A DNA stretch of 10,970 nucleotides from Campylobacterales bacterium. GTDB taxonomy: Bacteria > Campylobacterota > Campylobacteria > Campylobacterales > QNZT01. Every line of letters begins with the position of its first letter. Position 1 is the first letter of the stretch. Made by a program: the position numbers and the translations under genes. The notes under the pieces are model-generated. The model was not told where the DNA came from, searched no databases, and saw only the letters and a program-made list of their open reading frames with translations. Of the stretch, positions 1 through 7,158 are shown one piece after another. The stretch spans positions 1-10,970 of the forward strand of contig JALUNR010000088.1 in NCBI GenBank assembly GCA_027055005.1. Direction: 5' to 3'.

Positions 1-1052
1 TAAGCTGACTCTTCTAACTCATCTATAAATCTTCTTTTCCCAATCTCATCAGCTTTTGAGTATAGAAGTAGTGCATAAGAGTTAAGCCCATCTCTACCTG
101 CTCGTCCTATCTCTTGAGTATAGTTTTCCAAAGTTTTTGGCATAGATGTATGAAGAACAAATCTTATGTTAGATTTATCTATCCCCATACCAAAGGCGAT
201 AGTAGCAACTATTATTTTTACACTTTCATCTTTAAACTTGTTAAAAATATCCTCTCTTTTAATTGTAGGAAGTCCTGCATGATAAGCTAGAGTATTAAAT
301 CCTTGACTATTTAGATACTTACTCAAACTCTCACACTCTTTTCTGCTAAAACAGTAAACTATTCCACATTCATTTTGGTGTTTTTTTAAAAAGTTTACTA
401 TCTGTTTTTTACCATTTCCTACTCTTTTTTGAGCCTCTATATAGAGGTTATCTCTTTGGATTTTTGATTTTAAAAGTGAAGTTTGAGGGATTTTTAGAGT
501 ATGAAGTATGTCATTTTTAACTTCATCAGTAGCAGTAGCAGTAAAAGCAGATATAGGAGTATTTGGAAATATATCTTTTAAGTGAGCCAACTTTCGATAA
601 TCATCCCTAAACTCATGTCCCCACTCACTAACACAGTGTGCCTCATCTATTACAAAGTAGTTTATATCTAGTTTTTTTAACATGAGCTGAAAAGACTCAT
701 TTGCCATTCTCTCTGGAGCTATATATAAAAACTTTATCTTTTTTTGTAGAGCCAGATTAAAGATAGCATAGTTTTCTTCACTTGTGTTTTGAGAGTTTAT
801 CATGCCACTTGTGATGCCATTTACTTTTAGATTTGTAACTTGGTCTTGCATCAAAGCTATCAGTGGGGAGATTACAACAGTAACGCCATCCATTAAAAGG
901 GTAGGGAGTTGATATATGAGGGATTTTCCACTTCCAGTTGGAAGGATTACAAGTAGATCCTCTTTAGCTAAAATCTTATCTATAGCTTCTTCTTGGATAC
1001 TTTTAAAAGAGTCAAATCCAAACTGCTTTTTAAGAACTCTTAGTTTTGCCAT
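1..1052 (-). CDS. recQ: ATP-dependent DNA helicase RecQ (partial, C-terminus beyond the left edge)
   Basis: Superfamily 2 3'-5' DNA helicase for recombination and repair of stalled forks, acting in the cytoplasm. Reading the minus strand from the ATG at 1052 gives 350 uninterrupted codons. They hold the whole RecA-like motor: Walker A TGSGKS (residues 39-44), motif Ia ISPLIALMQDQV (61-72), DEAH box (136-139), the RecQ aromatic-rich loop after it (SEWGHEFRDDY, about 142-152), motif III FTATAT (170-175) and motif VI QEIGRAGRDG (313-322). DEAH followed by CVSEWGHEFR is characteristic of RecQ rather than of other SF2 helicases. The zinc-binding, winged-helix and any HRDC regions would lie beyond the left edge, so the length cannot be judged. 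The start overlaps the thiD2 stop by 13 bases, and no strong ribosome-binding site precedes it, which fits translational coupling. The visible part shows no frameshift. Confidence 0.95.
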   Translation of the reverse strand, partial: MAKLRVLKKQFGFDSFKSIQEEAIDKILAKEDLLVILPTGSGKSLIYQLPTLLMDGVTVVISPLIALMQDQVTNLKVNGITSGMINSQNTSEENYAIFNLALQKKIKFLYIAPERMANESFQLMLKKLDINYFVIDEAHCVSEWGHEFRDDYRKLAHLKDIFPNTPISAFTATATDEVKNDILHTLKIPQTSLLKSKIQRDNLYIEAQKRVGNGKKQIVNFLKKHQNECGIVYCFSRKECESLSKYLNSQGFNTLAYHAGLPTIKREDIFNKFKDESVKIIVATIAFGMGIDKSNIRFVLHTSMPKTLENYTQEIGRAGRDGLNSYALLLYSKADEIGKRRFIDELEESA

Positions 1053-1441
1053 ATACTTTTTTCTATATCGTATAATTCATATCTTATTAGCTTAAAATCC
1101 TTAGCTTTAGAACTATCTAAAAGTTTAAAGCTTTCCTCTAAAACTCTAGCTGATTCTTCTGCTCTTTTTATGTTTGCTATTAAGACATCGTCTATATTAT
1201 CTCGATTTTTTTCACTTTTTGTAGTGCTTTTTGCCACATCACCAACTATATCACGATGTTTTAAAAACTCTTGAAAGTTTTCTACTCTTGCTTTGTGTCT
1301 TATGGATTTTAGTTTTTTTGTAAGATTTTTATTATCAAAGATATATCTCTGACAATCTTCAACAACTCTTATACCCTCTTTAAGTCTATTTAGATTTGCA
1401 TCAATGAGGCGAAAAAGTTTTTCGCCCTCATCTTTAGTCAT
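1040..1441 (-). CDS. thiD2: ThiD2-family hydroxymethylpyrimidine phosphate kinase (thiamine biosynthesis)
   Basis: A small, probably all-helical cytoplasmic protein of 133 residues. It shows the two internally similar motifs of the ThiD2 family: RLIDANLNRLKEGIRVVED near the N-terminus (11-29) and IANIKRAEESARVLEES further on, followed by a closing RYELYDIEKS helix. ThiD2 proteins occur alone or fused to the front of ThiE, so many genomes label them thiamine-phosphate pyrophosphorylase. The family has been shown to phosphorylate HMP-phosphate to the diphosphate without accepting free HMP. Here the protein stands alone: the ThiE barrel is absent and the next gene is recQ. I prefer the ATG at 1441, which overlaps the upstream stop by 8 bases. 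A TTG at 1453, with AGG a few bases upstream, would add four residues and is the alternative. The family call is firm; the enzymatic role is inferred from the family. Confidence 0.85.
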   Translation of the reverse strand: MTKDEGEKLFRLIDANLNRLKEGIRVVEDCQRYIFDNKNLTKKLKSIRHKARVENFQEFLKHRDIVGDVAKSTTKSEKNRDNIDDVLIANIKRAEESARVLEESFKLLDSSKAKDFKLIRYELYDIEKSIWQN

Positions 1442-2144
1442 CACTGCTACCAAATATACCTAAAATTTGTAATAGAGATATAAAAAGATTTATAAAATCA
1501 AGATAAAGTGCCAAAGCACCATCAACTGGAGTTGCATAGTTTCCTCTGATGATATTTTGAGTATCATAAAGTATAAAAGCACTAAAAAGTATAGCACTAA
1601 TACTAGCAACACCTACTTGTAACCAAGGGTTATGTAACCAAAATACATTTAATAAACTTGCTACGATAATAACTATCAAAGTTATAAATAAAAATTTACC
1701 CATTGTAGTAAAGTCTTTAGTTGTATTCATAGCAAAAACACTAAGTCCACCAAAGGCTACAGTTGTCAAAATTAGGGCATTTACGACTATACTACTACCA
1801 CCCATTCCTATATATCTACCAACTATAACAGACATAGTTAAACCAGAAACTAAAGCAAATGCAAAAAGCATAAGCATATTTAAACCAGGTTTATTTCTAG
1901 CAAATCCTATCGCAAATATAAGTACAAACTCTAAGATAACAAATCCCCAATAGTACTCTTTTATAGCAGGAATTCCCATACCAACATAAGCTCCAACAGC
2001 TCCAACAAGCAGACTTCCTGCAAAAAGTTGATAAGTTTGTTTTATAAATGAAGCAACATCACTACTTCCTCTTTCTATAGAATGCTCTTCATAGTTTCCA
2101 ACTCTATCTGAACCTTTCGCATAATCTCTATCATATAATCCCAT
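1434..2144 (-). CDS. Bax inhibitor-1/YccA family membrane protein
   Basis: An inner-membrane protein of 236 residues with about seven hydrophobic helices (roughly 37-57, 65-82, 88-108, 118-138, 150-170, 175-195 and 213-231) after a charged cytoplasmic N-terminal segment of about 30 residues. The late-helix motif YDTQNII (193-199) and the acidic residue in YLDFINLF (D216) match the pair of aspartates that forms the pH-sensitive site in the structurally known homologue BsYetJ, a calcium leak channel. E. coli YccA, another member, modulates the FtsH protease. Which role applies here cannot be told from sequence. The start is well supported by AGGAGA at 2149-2154. It is probably the first gene of an operon with thiD2 and recQ. 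The stop codon lies inside the start region of thiD2. Confidence 0.93.
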   Translation of the reverse strand: MGLYDRDYAKGSDRVGNYEEHSIERGSSDVASFIKQTYQLFAGSLLVGAVGAYVGMGIPAIKEYYWGFVILEFVLIFAIGFARNKPGLNMLMLFAFALVSGLTMSVIVGRYIGMGGSSIVVNALILTTVAFGGLSVFAMNTTKDFTTMGKFLFITLIVIIVASLLNVFWLHNPWLQVGVASISAILFSAFILYDTQNIIRGNYATPVDGALALYLDFINLFISLLQILGIFGSSDD

Positions 2145-2176
2145 TTTATCTCCTGTGATTTTTATCTATAAGAAGT

Positions 2177-2182
2177 AGTATA
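2177..2182 (-). promoter_or_regulatory. Candidate -10 element for the Bax1-thiD2-recQ operon
   Basis: On the minus strand this reads TATACT inside CGATTATACT. It would start transcription near 2170 and give a leader of about 25 bases that contains the AGGAGA ribosome-binding site. No good -35 is visible, which is usual for housekeeping promoters in Campylobacter and Helicobacter. The region is AT-rich, so a chance match is possible. Confidence 0.4.
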
Positions 2183-2222
2183 ATCGTTCTTTATTAATAA
2201 AAGTTTAATGTTTATGTAGAAG

Positions 2223-2250
2223 AAGGCTTTATGAAAAATCATAAAGCCTT
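2223..2250 (-). terminator. Hairpin terminator after typA-yidB
   Basis: A perfect 12-bp stem (AAGGCTTTATGA / TCATAAAGCCTT) with a 4-base loop begins 4 bases after the yidB stop codon. On the minus strand the stem is followed by CTTCTAC rather than a solid T-run, so termination may be incomplete. Its place between the yidB end and the Bax1 promoter region supports separate transcription units. Confidence 0.7.
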
Positions 2251-2254
2251 TAAA

Positions 2255-2671
2255 TTAAAATAGTTTTTTAGCTATATCCATAAGTCCATCAACTCCACCA
2301 AGTTGATCTAAAATACTATCTCCTTCTGGAGTAGCTTTATCTACTACATTTGGTAGTACATCTTTAAGTGCATCAGCAGCAGTGTCTGCATCAATTCCTA
2401 GTTTTGCTGCAAACTCATTTATTTTATCACTTCCAAGTAGGTTTTTGATACCATCAGCATCTATAGGAGCATTTTCTCCTCCACCTATCCATGAACTTAC
2501 AACTGAACCAAGATCTCCATTTCCAACTGCAGATAAGATATTTGATAGATCAAGTCCTCCCTCTTTATTTGTAAGTATTGAGCTAAGTGCATCACCTATG
2601 CTATTTTCATCTGTACCTACTTTATCTTTTAAAAGAGATGCTCCTATATTTAACAAGCTTCCTAAATCCAT
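2255..2671 (-). CDS. yidB: YidB/DUF937 family protein
   Basis: A 138-residue soluble, acidic, helix-forming protein with no cysteine and no signal peptide. The N-terminal half (1-65) is made of repeated L, G and S-rich helices. The C-terminal half carries the family core: GIKNLLGSDKINEFAAKLGI (74-93), then DADTAADALKDVLPNVVDKATPEG (94-117), and a closing LGGVDGLMDIAKKLF helix. The LP-x-VVDK-x-TP-x-G segment is the recognisable YidB signature, and the length is close to E. coli YidB. The biochemical function of the family is not established. The start is secure: AGGAGG at 2679-2684 lies 7 bases before the ATG. The gene follows typA after 15 bases, with its ribosome-binding site just past the typA stop, so the two are almost certainly on one mRNA. 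The hairpin at 2223-2250 closes the unit. Confidence 0.85.
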   Translation of the reverse strand: MDLGSLLNIGASLLKDKVGTDENSIGDALSSILTNKEGGLDLSNILSAVGNGDLGSVVSSWIGGGENAPIDADGIKNLLGSDKINEFAAKLGIDADTAADALKDVLPNVVDKATPEGDSILDQLGGVDGLMDIAKKLF

Positions 2672-2686
2672 AATTTTTCCTCCTAT

Positions 2687-4498
2687 TTATGATTTTGTTT
2701 TTTTAGCCATTCTTTTTCTGACTGTTGGGTCTAAGTATCTCTTTCTAACTCTTATGCTTTTTGGAGTTACTTCAACCAACTCATCGTCCTCTATCCATTC
2801 CAATGCACTTTCAAGTGTAGGAACACGAGGTGGAACTAGTTTTATAGCTTCATCAGCTCCACTGCTCCTTACATTTGTAAGGTTTTTACCTTTGATTGGG
2901 TTTACATCCAAGTCATTTGTCCTTGCATGTTCTCCTATAATCATACCAACATATACCTTATCTTGAGGTGCTACAAAAAGTACTCCTCTATCTTGTAAGT
3001 TAAAAAGTGAAAAACCAAGAGCTACACCATTTTCCATAGATACAAGTGCACCATTCATCCTGCTTTCAACACCACTAACTATTGGTCGATATTCTAAAAA
3101 TGAGTGGTTCATGATACCTTCACCTTTAGTATCAGTTAAAAACTGACTTCTAAAACCTATCAACCCTCTTGCAGGGATTTCAAACTCTATTCTTGTTTGT
3201 CCATCTCCAGTTGGAGTCATAGACTTCATCTCAGCTTTTTTTCTTCCTAGTTTTTCGATAACAGTTCCAGTAAAATCATCAGGTACATCAACTACCAAGT
3301 GCTCAAATGGCTCCATTTTTACACCATTTTCCTCTTTGATGATAACTTCAGGTCTTCCCATCAAAAACTCAAAACCTTCTCTTCTCATGTTTTCTGCCAA
3401 GATTGTTATTTGAAGTTCACCTCTACCACTTACTTTAAAACTTCCCTCACCACTACTCTCATACTTCATAGCAATATTTGTTTGCATCTCTGCTTCAAGT
3501 CTTTCAACTATCTTGTTAGAAGTTACATATTTCCCCTCTGTTCCAGCAAGTGGAGAGTCATTTACACTAAATACAACGGAAATTGTAGGCTCTTCTATAT
3601 GTAAAGGATCAAGTGCTATAGGGTTGTTAGGATCTGCTAAAGTATCTCCAACATCCAAAGTCTCAAAACCAGCAACAGCAACTATATCACCACTATTTGC
3701 TTCATCTATATCTATTCTATCAAGTCCTAAAAATCCTATAAGTTTAGAAATTCTACCATTTGTTTTTTCACCATCAGCTTTTATCAAAGTAACTGCTTGA
3801 TTTTTTTTGATTTTTCCATTAAAGATTCTAGCAATTCCTATTTTTCCTACAAAGTTATCATAATCAAGTGTAAAAACTTGAAGTTGTAGAGGATTATCAA
3901 CACTTCCACTAGAAGCTGGAACTTCTTTTATAATAGTATCTAAGATTGGAAGTATGTTGTCATTATCATCATCTAAAGATAGTTTTGCATATCCATTTTT
4001 AGCAGCTGCATAAACTACTGGAAAATCTAATTGTTCATCATTTGCATCAAGTGCTACAAATAGGTCAAATATCTCATCTACAACTCTATCTGGTTCACCT
4101 GCTGGTTTGTCTATCTTGTTTACTACAACTATCGGTCTATGTCCTAGCTCAAGTGCTTTTTTTACAACAAACTTAGTTTGAGGCATAACACCCTCTTGAG
4201 CATCTACCAAAAGAAGCACTGAGTCAACCATCTTCAAAACCCTCTCAACCTCTCCACCAAAGTCAGCATGGCCGGGAGTGTCGATGATGTTTATCTTATA
4301 ATCTTTATATGTAATAGCTGTATTTTTAGAAAGGATTGTTATACCTCTTTCCTTTTCCAAATCATTGCTATCCATAACTCTTTCATCTACTTTTTTATGC
4401 TCATCAAAAGTTCCAGATTGCTTTAAAAGTTCATCAACTAGTGTAGTTTTACCATGATCAACATGGGCTATAACTGCTATATTTCGTATCTCTTTCAT
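2687..4498 (-). CDS. typA: Translational GTPase TypA/BipA
   Basis: A ribosome-binding GTPase of the EF-G/LepA class that helps 50S assembly and stress or cold adaptation. The protein of 603 residues has the normal TypA length. GTPase motifs are complete: G1 AHVDHGKT (11-18), G2 RGITI (51-55), G3 DTPGH (73-77) and G4 NKID (127-130). They are followed by the beta-barrel, the EF-G III/V-like domains and the TypA-specific C-terminal domain, with PARGLIGFRSQFLTDTKGEG and a basic tail ending VRKRMAKKTKS. I chose the ATG at 4498 because MKEIRNIAVIAHVDHGKTT is the usual N-terminus. The frame stays open to an ATG at 4579, but that 27-residue extension is not family-like and would overlap the fliK promoter. 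AGG at 4511-4513 lies 12 bases before the start, a rather long spacing. It is co-transcribed with yidB. Confidence 0.96.
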   Translation of the reverse strand: MKEIRNIAVIAHVDHGKTTLVDELLKQSGTFDEHKKVDERVMDSNDLEKERGITILSKNTAITYKDYKINIIDTPGHADFGGEVERVLKMVDSVLLLVDAQEGVMPQTKFVVKKALELGHRPIVVVNKIDKPAGEPDRVVDEIFDLFVALDANDEQLDFPVVYAAAKNGYAKLSLDDDNDNILPILDTIIKEVPASSGSVDNPLQLQVFTLDYDNFVGKIGIARIFNGKIKKNQAVTLIKADGEKTNGRISKLIGFLGLDRIDIDEANSGDIVAVAGFETLDVGDTLADPNNPIALDPLHIEEPTISVVFSVNDSPLAGTEGKYVTSNKIVERLEAEMQTNIAMKYESSGEGSFKVSGRGELQITILAENMRREGFEFLMGRPEVIIKEENGVKMEPFEHLVVDVPDDFTGTVIEKLGRKKAEMKSMTPTGDGQTRIEFEIPARGLIGFRSQFLTDTKGEGIMNHSFLEYRPIVSGVESRMNGALVSMENGVALGFSLFNLQDRGVLFVAPQDKVYVGMIIGEHARTNDLDVNPIKGKNLTNVRSSGADEAIKLVPPRVPTLESALEWIEDDELVEVTPKSIRVRKRYLDPTVRKRMAKKTKS

Positions 4499-4532
4499 CT
4501 GTATATATATCCTATATTTATAATTTTCGCCC

Positions 4533-4538
4533 ATTGTA
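4533..4538 (-). promoter_or_regulatory. Candidate -10 element for typA-yidB
   Basis: TACAAT on the minus strand would place the start of transcription near 4526 and give a leader of about 28 bases. No recognisable -35 is present. A TATAAA at 4516-4521 is an alternative, but it would leave almost no leader. The assignment is tentative. Confidence 0.3.
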
Positions 4539-4570
4539 GCGAAACTTGCTTTTATTACACCACTACTAAC

Positions 4571-4587
4571 TTGGAACATATATTGCT
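4571..4587 (+). promoter_or_regulatory. Sigma-54 (RpoN) promoter of fliK-flgD-flgE
   Basis: TTGGAACATATATTGCT has GG (4573-4574) and GC (4585-4586) separated by exactly 10 bases, and the flanks match the Campylobacter flagellar sigma-54 consensus TTGGAAC-N5-TTGCT. Transcription would begin near 4598, leaving a 27-base leader with AGGA at 4615-4618 six bases before the fliK ATG. In Campylobacter and Helicobacter, hook genes of this class are switched on by FlgS-FlgR once the export apparatus is built; that part is family knowledge. Confidence 0.88.
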
Positions 4588-4624
4588 ATTCATTTGTATA
4601 AAGTAAATAAATATAGGATTTTGT

Positions 4625-6469
4625 ATGAATACAACACTTTTAGATACAAAAGATGTTAACTCTTTAGCACAAAATATTAAAAATATTAAACAAAGTAGTG
4701 CTAGTGATTTTTTTGAAGATATTTTAAAAACTATGTTTTCTAGTGTAGATGATAATAAAACAAAAAACTTTTTACTAGAAAAAATTTTAAAATCACCAAA
4801 AAATTTGGAAAATTTTGAAAAACTTGACAAGATGCTTTCTACTTTTTCAAAAGGGAAGCTAAAATTAGATTTAGATAGTGATAATCAAAGCTCAAAAATA
4901 GGAGAAGTTTTAGTTGAAGATCTTTTGAAATTATCTTTCATGGTTAAAAATAATATAGATATAAAAGATTTCAAAACTAATTCAAAAGAGTTAAAAATAT
5001 GTTGTAAAAATAAAACTATAGTTACAGAATTTAAAAATGCAAAGAATATAAAAGAGTTATTAGAAATAGCAAAAGAAAATAATATAAATATAAAAAATAT
5101 TAAATTTTTTAAAGAAGATTTAGCACTTAATCCAAATGATAAAAAATCGATTCAAACTATAAAAAGTCAAGATATATTTAAACTTATAGAAAATAAATTA
5201 AAGGATTCAAAAAAAAGATTAATTGAAACTCTTAAAAAAGATAATGCAACACAACATACTTTAAAAAGTGTATTGTCAAATATTAGTAATAAAAAAAATA
5301 GATTTAAGTCTAAAAACAACACTTTACAAACTGATAATATTCAAAAGAACAAAGAAGTAATAGATAAACCCTTGGTAATAAAAAATGAAATAAAGCCAAA
5401 TAAAAAAAGAAGATCTCAAAAAGAAATCAAAATAACAAATTTTGGTAATTCTAATAATGAAAAAGCTGATAAAAAATTGCATTCAAAAGATATGAAAGAG
5501 AGTGTTATAAGAAATAAAACTTTTGATAATTTTCAAAAAATAACAGAAAATTCAGTAAATCAAATTCAACAAAAAGATTTGAACAAAAATATTATTCAAC
5601 ATAAAACAAAAGAAGTATTGATTATACCTAAAAATAAAACTAAAAAAGATATAATACAAAATATTCCTAAAGTTAAAATAAATACTCTATATAGTAGTAA
5701 AAATCAAAAAAATATCAATAATACAAATGAAGTAAAACAAAAAAAAGTAGTAACACTAGAAAAAATAATACAACATATTTCTTCAGATATAAAACCTATA
5801 AAAAAAGAAAAAAAATCTTTAAAAATGCCAACTGATATCAAAGAAAAAAATATAAGTTTACCTGATGCTAAAATAGAAAAAGATTTAATAAAACCTATGA
5901 AAATAAAATCACAATCTAAAAAGTTAAAACAAAAAGTCAAAGATATTTCTGTAATAAATAAAGAAAATATCAATGAAAATGAAAATAAAGTAGTAAATAC
6001 TAAAGAAGACGATGCAACTAAAGTTGAAAGTATTCATCATACACATGAACATAAAATATCATTAAGTAAACATACATTTGGAACAACTGAAGTAAAAAAA
6101 ACATTTAATACTTTTGCTGAGGATTTTAAAGATCAAGTAGAAAGGTATAAACCACCTCTTATGAAAGTAAAAATGCAACTAAATCCAAAAGGATTAGGTG
6201 ATGTTGATGTAACTATGATAAATCGTGGAAATAACTTACATATAACTGTTACTTCAAATCACAACACAATATCACTGTTTTCTCAAAATCAATCTGACTT
6301 TAAAAATTCTCTAGTGAATATGGGATTTAGTGAGCTTAGCATGAACTTTAATGAAAATGGCAAAAACAAAGATGAACAAAACCAAAAAAATAAAAATCAA
6401 AATTCAAAAGACTTTGAGGTTATAAATGAAGAAGAGAGTTTTGAAATAACAACACCACTTTACATATAA
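4625..6469 (+). CDS. fliK: Flagellar hook-length control protein FliK
   Basis: An exported molecular ruler that stops hook growth and switches the flagellar export gate (FlhB) from hook to filament substrates. Of 614 residues, only the C-terminal part is conserved: the Flg_hook domain at about 508-578, with LxPxxLG (L519, P521, L524, G525), the strands VDVTMINRGNNLHITVTS, and the final helix DFKNSLVNMGF. It ends in a polar, disordered Asn/Lys-rich tail. The N-terminal 150 residues are helical and polar, as in export signals. The middle (about 150-490) is low-complexity and very lysine-rich; in the sampled stretch 237-383 about one residue in five is Lys. Such linkers vary freely between species. 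Position directly before flgD matches C. jejuni Cj0041 and H. pylori HP0906. First gene after the sigma-54 promoter; the ATG is fixed by AGGA six bases upstream. Confidence 0.9.
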   Translation: MNTTLLDTKDVNSLAQNIKNIKQSSASDFFEDILKTMFSSVDDNKTKNFLLEKILKSPKNLENFEKLDKMLSTFSKGKLKLDLDSDNQSSKIGEVLVEDLLKLSFMVKNNIDIKDFKTNSKELKICCKNKTIVTEFKNAKNIKELLEIAKENNINIKNIKFFKEDLALNPNDKKSIQTIKSQDIFKLIENKLKDSKKRLIETLKKDNATQHTLKSVLSNISNKKNRFKSKNNTLQTDNIQKNKEVIDKPLVIKNEIKPNKKRRSQKEIKITNFGNSNNEKADKKLHSKDMKESVIRNKTFDNFQKITENSVNQIQQKDLNKNIIQHKTKEVLIIPKNKTKKDIIQNIPKVKINTLYSSKNQKNINNTNEVKQKKVVTLEKIIQHISSDIKPIKKEKKSLKMPTDIKEKNISLPDAKIEKDLIKPMKIKSQSKKLKQKVKDISVINKENINENENKVVNTKEDDATKVESIHHTHEHKISLSKHTFGTTEVKKTFNTFAEDFKDQVERYKPPLMKVKMQLNPKGLGDVDVTMINRGNNLHITVTSNHNTISLFSQNQSDFKNSLVNMGFSELSMNFNENGKNKDEQNQKNKNQNSKDFEVINEEESFEITTPLYI

Positions 6470-6478
6470 GGATTTAAA

Positions 6479-7156
6479 ATGGCAGTAAATAGCATAGATA
6501 CATTAGGAGCATCACTAAATGGAGTAGGATTAAATCCTAAAAGCGTTTTAAATAAAGATGATTTTTTAAAGCTTCTTATAACACAACTTCAGTATCAAGA
6601 CCCTACATCTCCAATGGATACGGATAAAATTTTATCACAAACATCAGAACTTGCAGCACTTGAAACAGGACAGAATACAAATAAAGCTCTCGAACAACTT
6701 AGTGCAAGTTTTAAACAAAATAAAAATTTTGCAGCAGTTGCATCGATTGGAAAGTATGCAAAACTTGATACAAAAATAAAACTTACAAAGAATCAAGATG
6801 GTTCAATGAAACCTGTAAATTTTTCACTTAATTTTACTGATGATATAAAAAGTGGAAATATTGAAATTTATGATGATAAAAATAGGTTAGTAAAAACTAT
6901 GCCTATTAGTGAAGATACAAAAGGTTCTCATCCTTTTAAATGGGATGGATTAACTGATGCTGGAGAGAAAGCAAAGACAGGAGAATATAAAATAGTTGCA
7001 AAATATACAAATCCAGATGGCTTAAATCTAAATGCTGATTTTGGTTCTTACAAAATTCAATCAGTAAAATTTGAAGATAATAAAACATATTTAAAATTAA
7101 ATGATTCTTTTGTTGATTTTAGCAATGTTGCTGAGATATATGATAAAGGCGCATAA
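6479..7156 (+). CDS. flgD: Flagellar hook-capping protein FlgD
   Basis: A scaffold at the tip of the growing hook that guides FlgE subunits into place and is later replaced by HAP1. The 225-residue length is normal. The N-terminal FlgD domain is clear: FLKLLITQLQYQDP followed by SPMD and SELAALE (29-62), the region needed for export and cap formation. The C-terminal part is an Ig-like/tudor-type beta region, with GNIEIYDDKNRLVKT, the motif FKWDGLTDAGEKAKTGEYKI and a closing all-beta stretch. AAGGA overlaps the fliK stop codon and lies 6 bases before the ATG, so fliK and flgD are translated from one mRNA. The next gene starts 2 bases after its stop. Confidence 0.95.
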   Translation: MAVNSIDTLGASLNGVGLNPKSVLNKDDFLKLLITQLQYQDPTSPMDTDKILSQTSELAALETGQNTNKALEQLSASFKQNKNFAAVASIGKYAKLDTKIKLTKNQDGSMKPVNFSLNFTDDIKSGNIEIYDDKNRLVKTMPISEDTKGSHPFKWDGLTDAGEKAKTGEYKIVAKYTNPDGLNLNADFGSYKIQSVKFEDNKTYLKLNDSFVDFSNVAEIYDKGA

Positions 7157-7158
7157 AA

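Larger units (their letters stand above)
4509..4619. repeat. 13-bp perfect inverted repeat bracketing the typA/fliK divergent region
   Basis: ATCCTATATTTAT (4509-4521) and ATAAATATAGGAT (4607-4619) are exact reverse complements separated by 85 bases. Each copy contains the AGGA ribosome-binding site of the gene it precedes (typA to the left, fliK to the right). Both may simply be the same kind of AT-rich leader, but 13 identical bases is more than the ribosome-binding site needs. Confidence 0.75.

Noticed and set aside
1040..1441. Calling the small thiamine gene ThiE (thiamine-phosphate synthase)
   Set aside because: Only the helical domain with the ANLNR/EGIRVVED motifs is present; the ThiE barrel and its phosphate-binding motifs are absent, so ThiD2 fits better.
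2382..2966. A 194-codon plus-strand open frame across yidB and the end of typA
   Set aside because: It is antisense to two well-recognised genes, has a composition rich in Ser, Phe and Pro typical of shadow frames, and resembles no family I know.
4499..4579. N-terminal extension of TypA from the ATG at 4579
   Set aside because: TypA proteins begin at MKEIRNIAVIAHVDHGKT; the extra 27 residues are not family-like and would cover the fliK sigma-54 promoter.
4555..4830. Minus-strand 91-codon frame opposite the start of fliK
   Set aside because: It is the reverse of A-rich fliK codons, giving Phe/Ser/Leu-rich nonsense, and would run across the divergent promoter region.
5739..5825. A8 tracts in fliK (5739-5746 and 5818-5825) as phase-variation sites
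   Set aside because: Tracts of 7-8 A or T also occur in typA (3801-3808) and recQ (371-377), so they fit the general AT bias; no long G/C tract typical of Campylobacter contingency genes is present.
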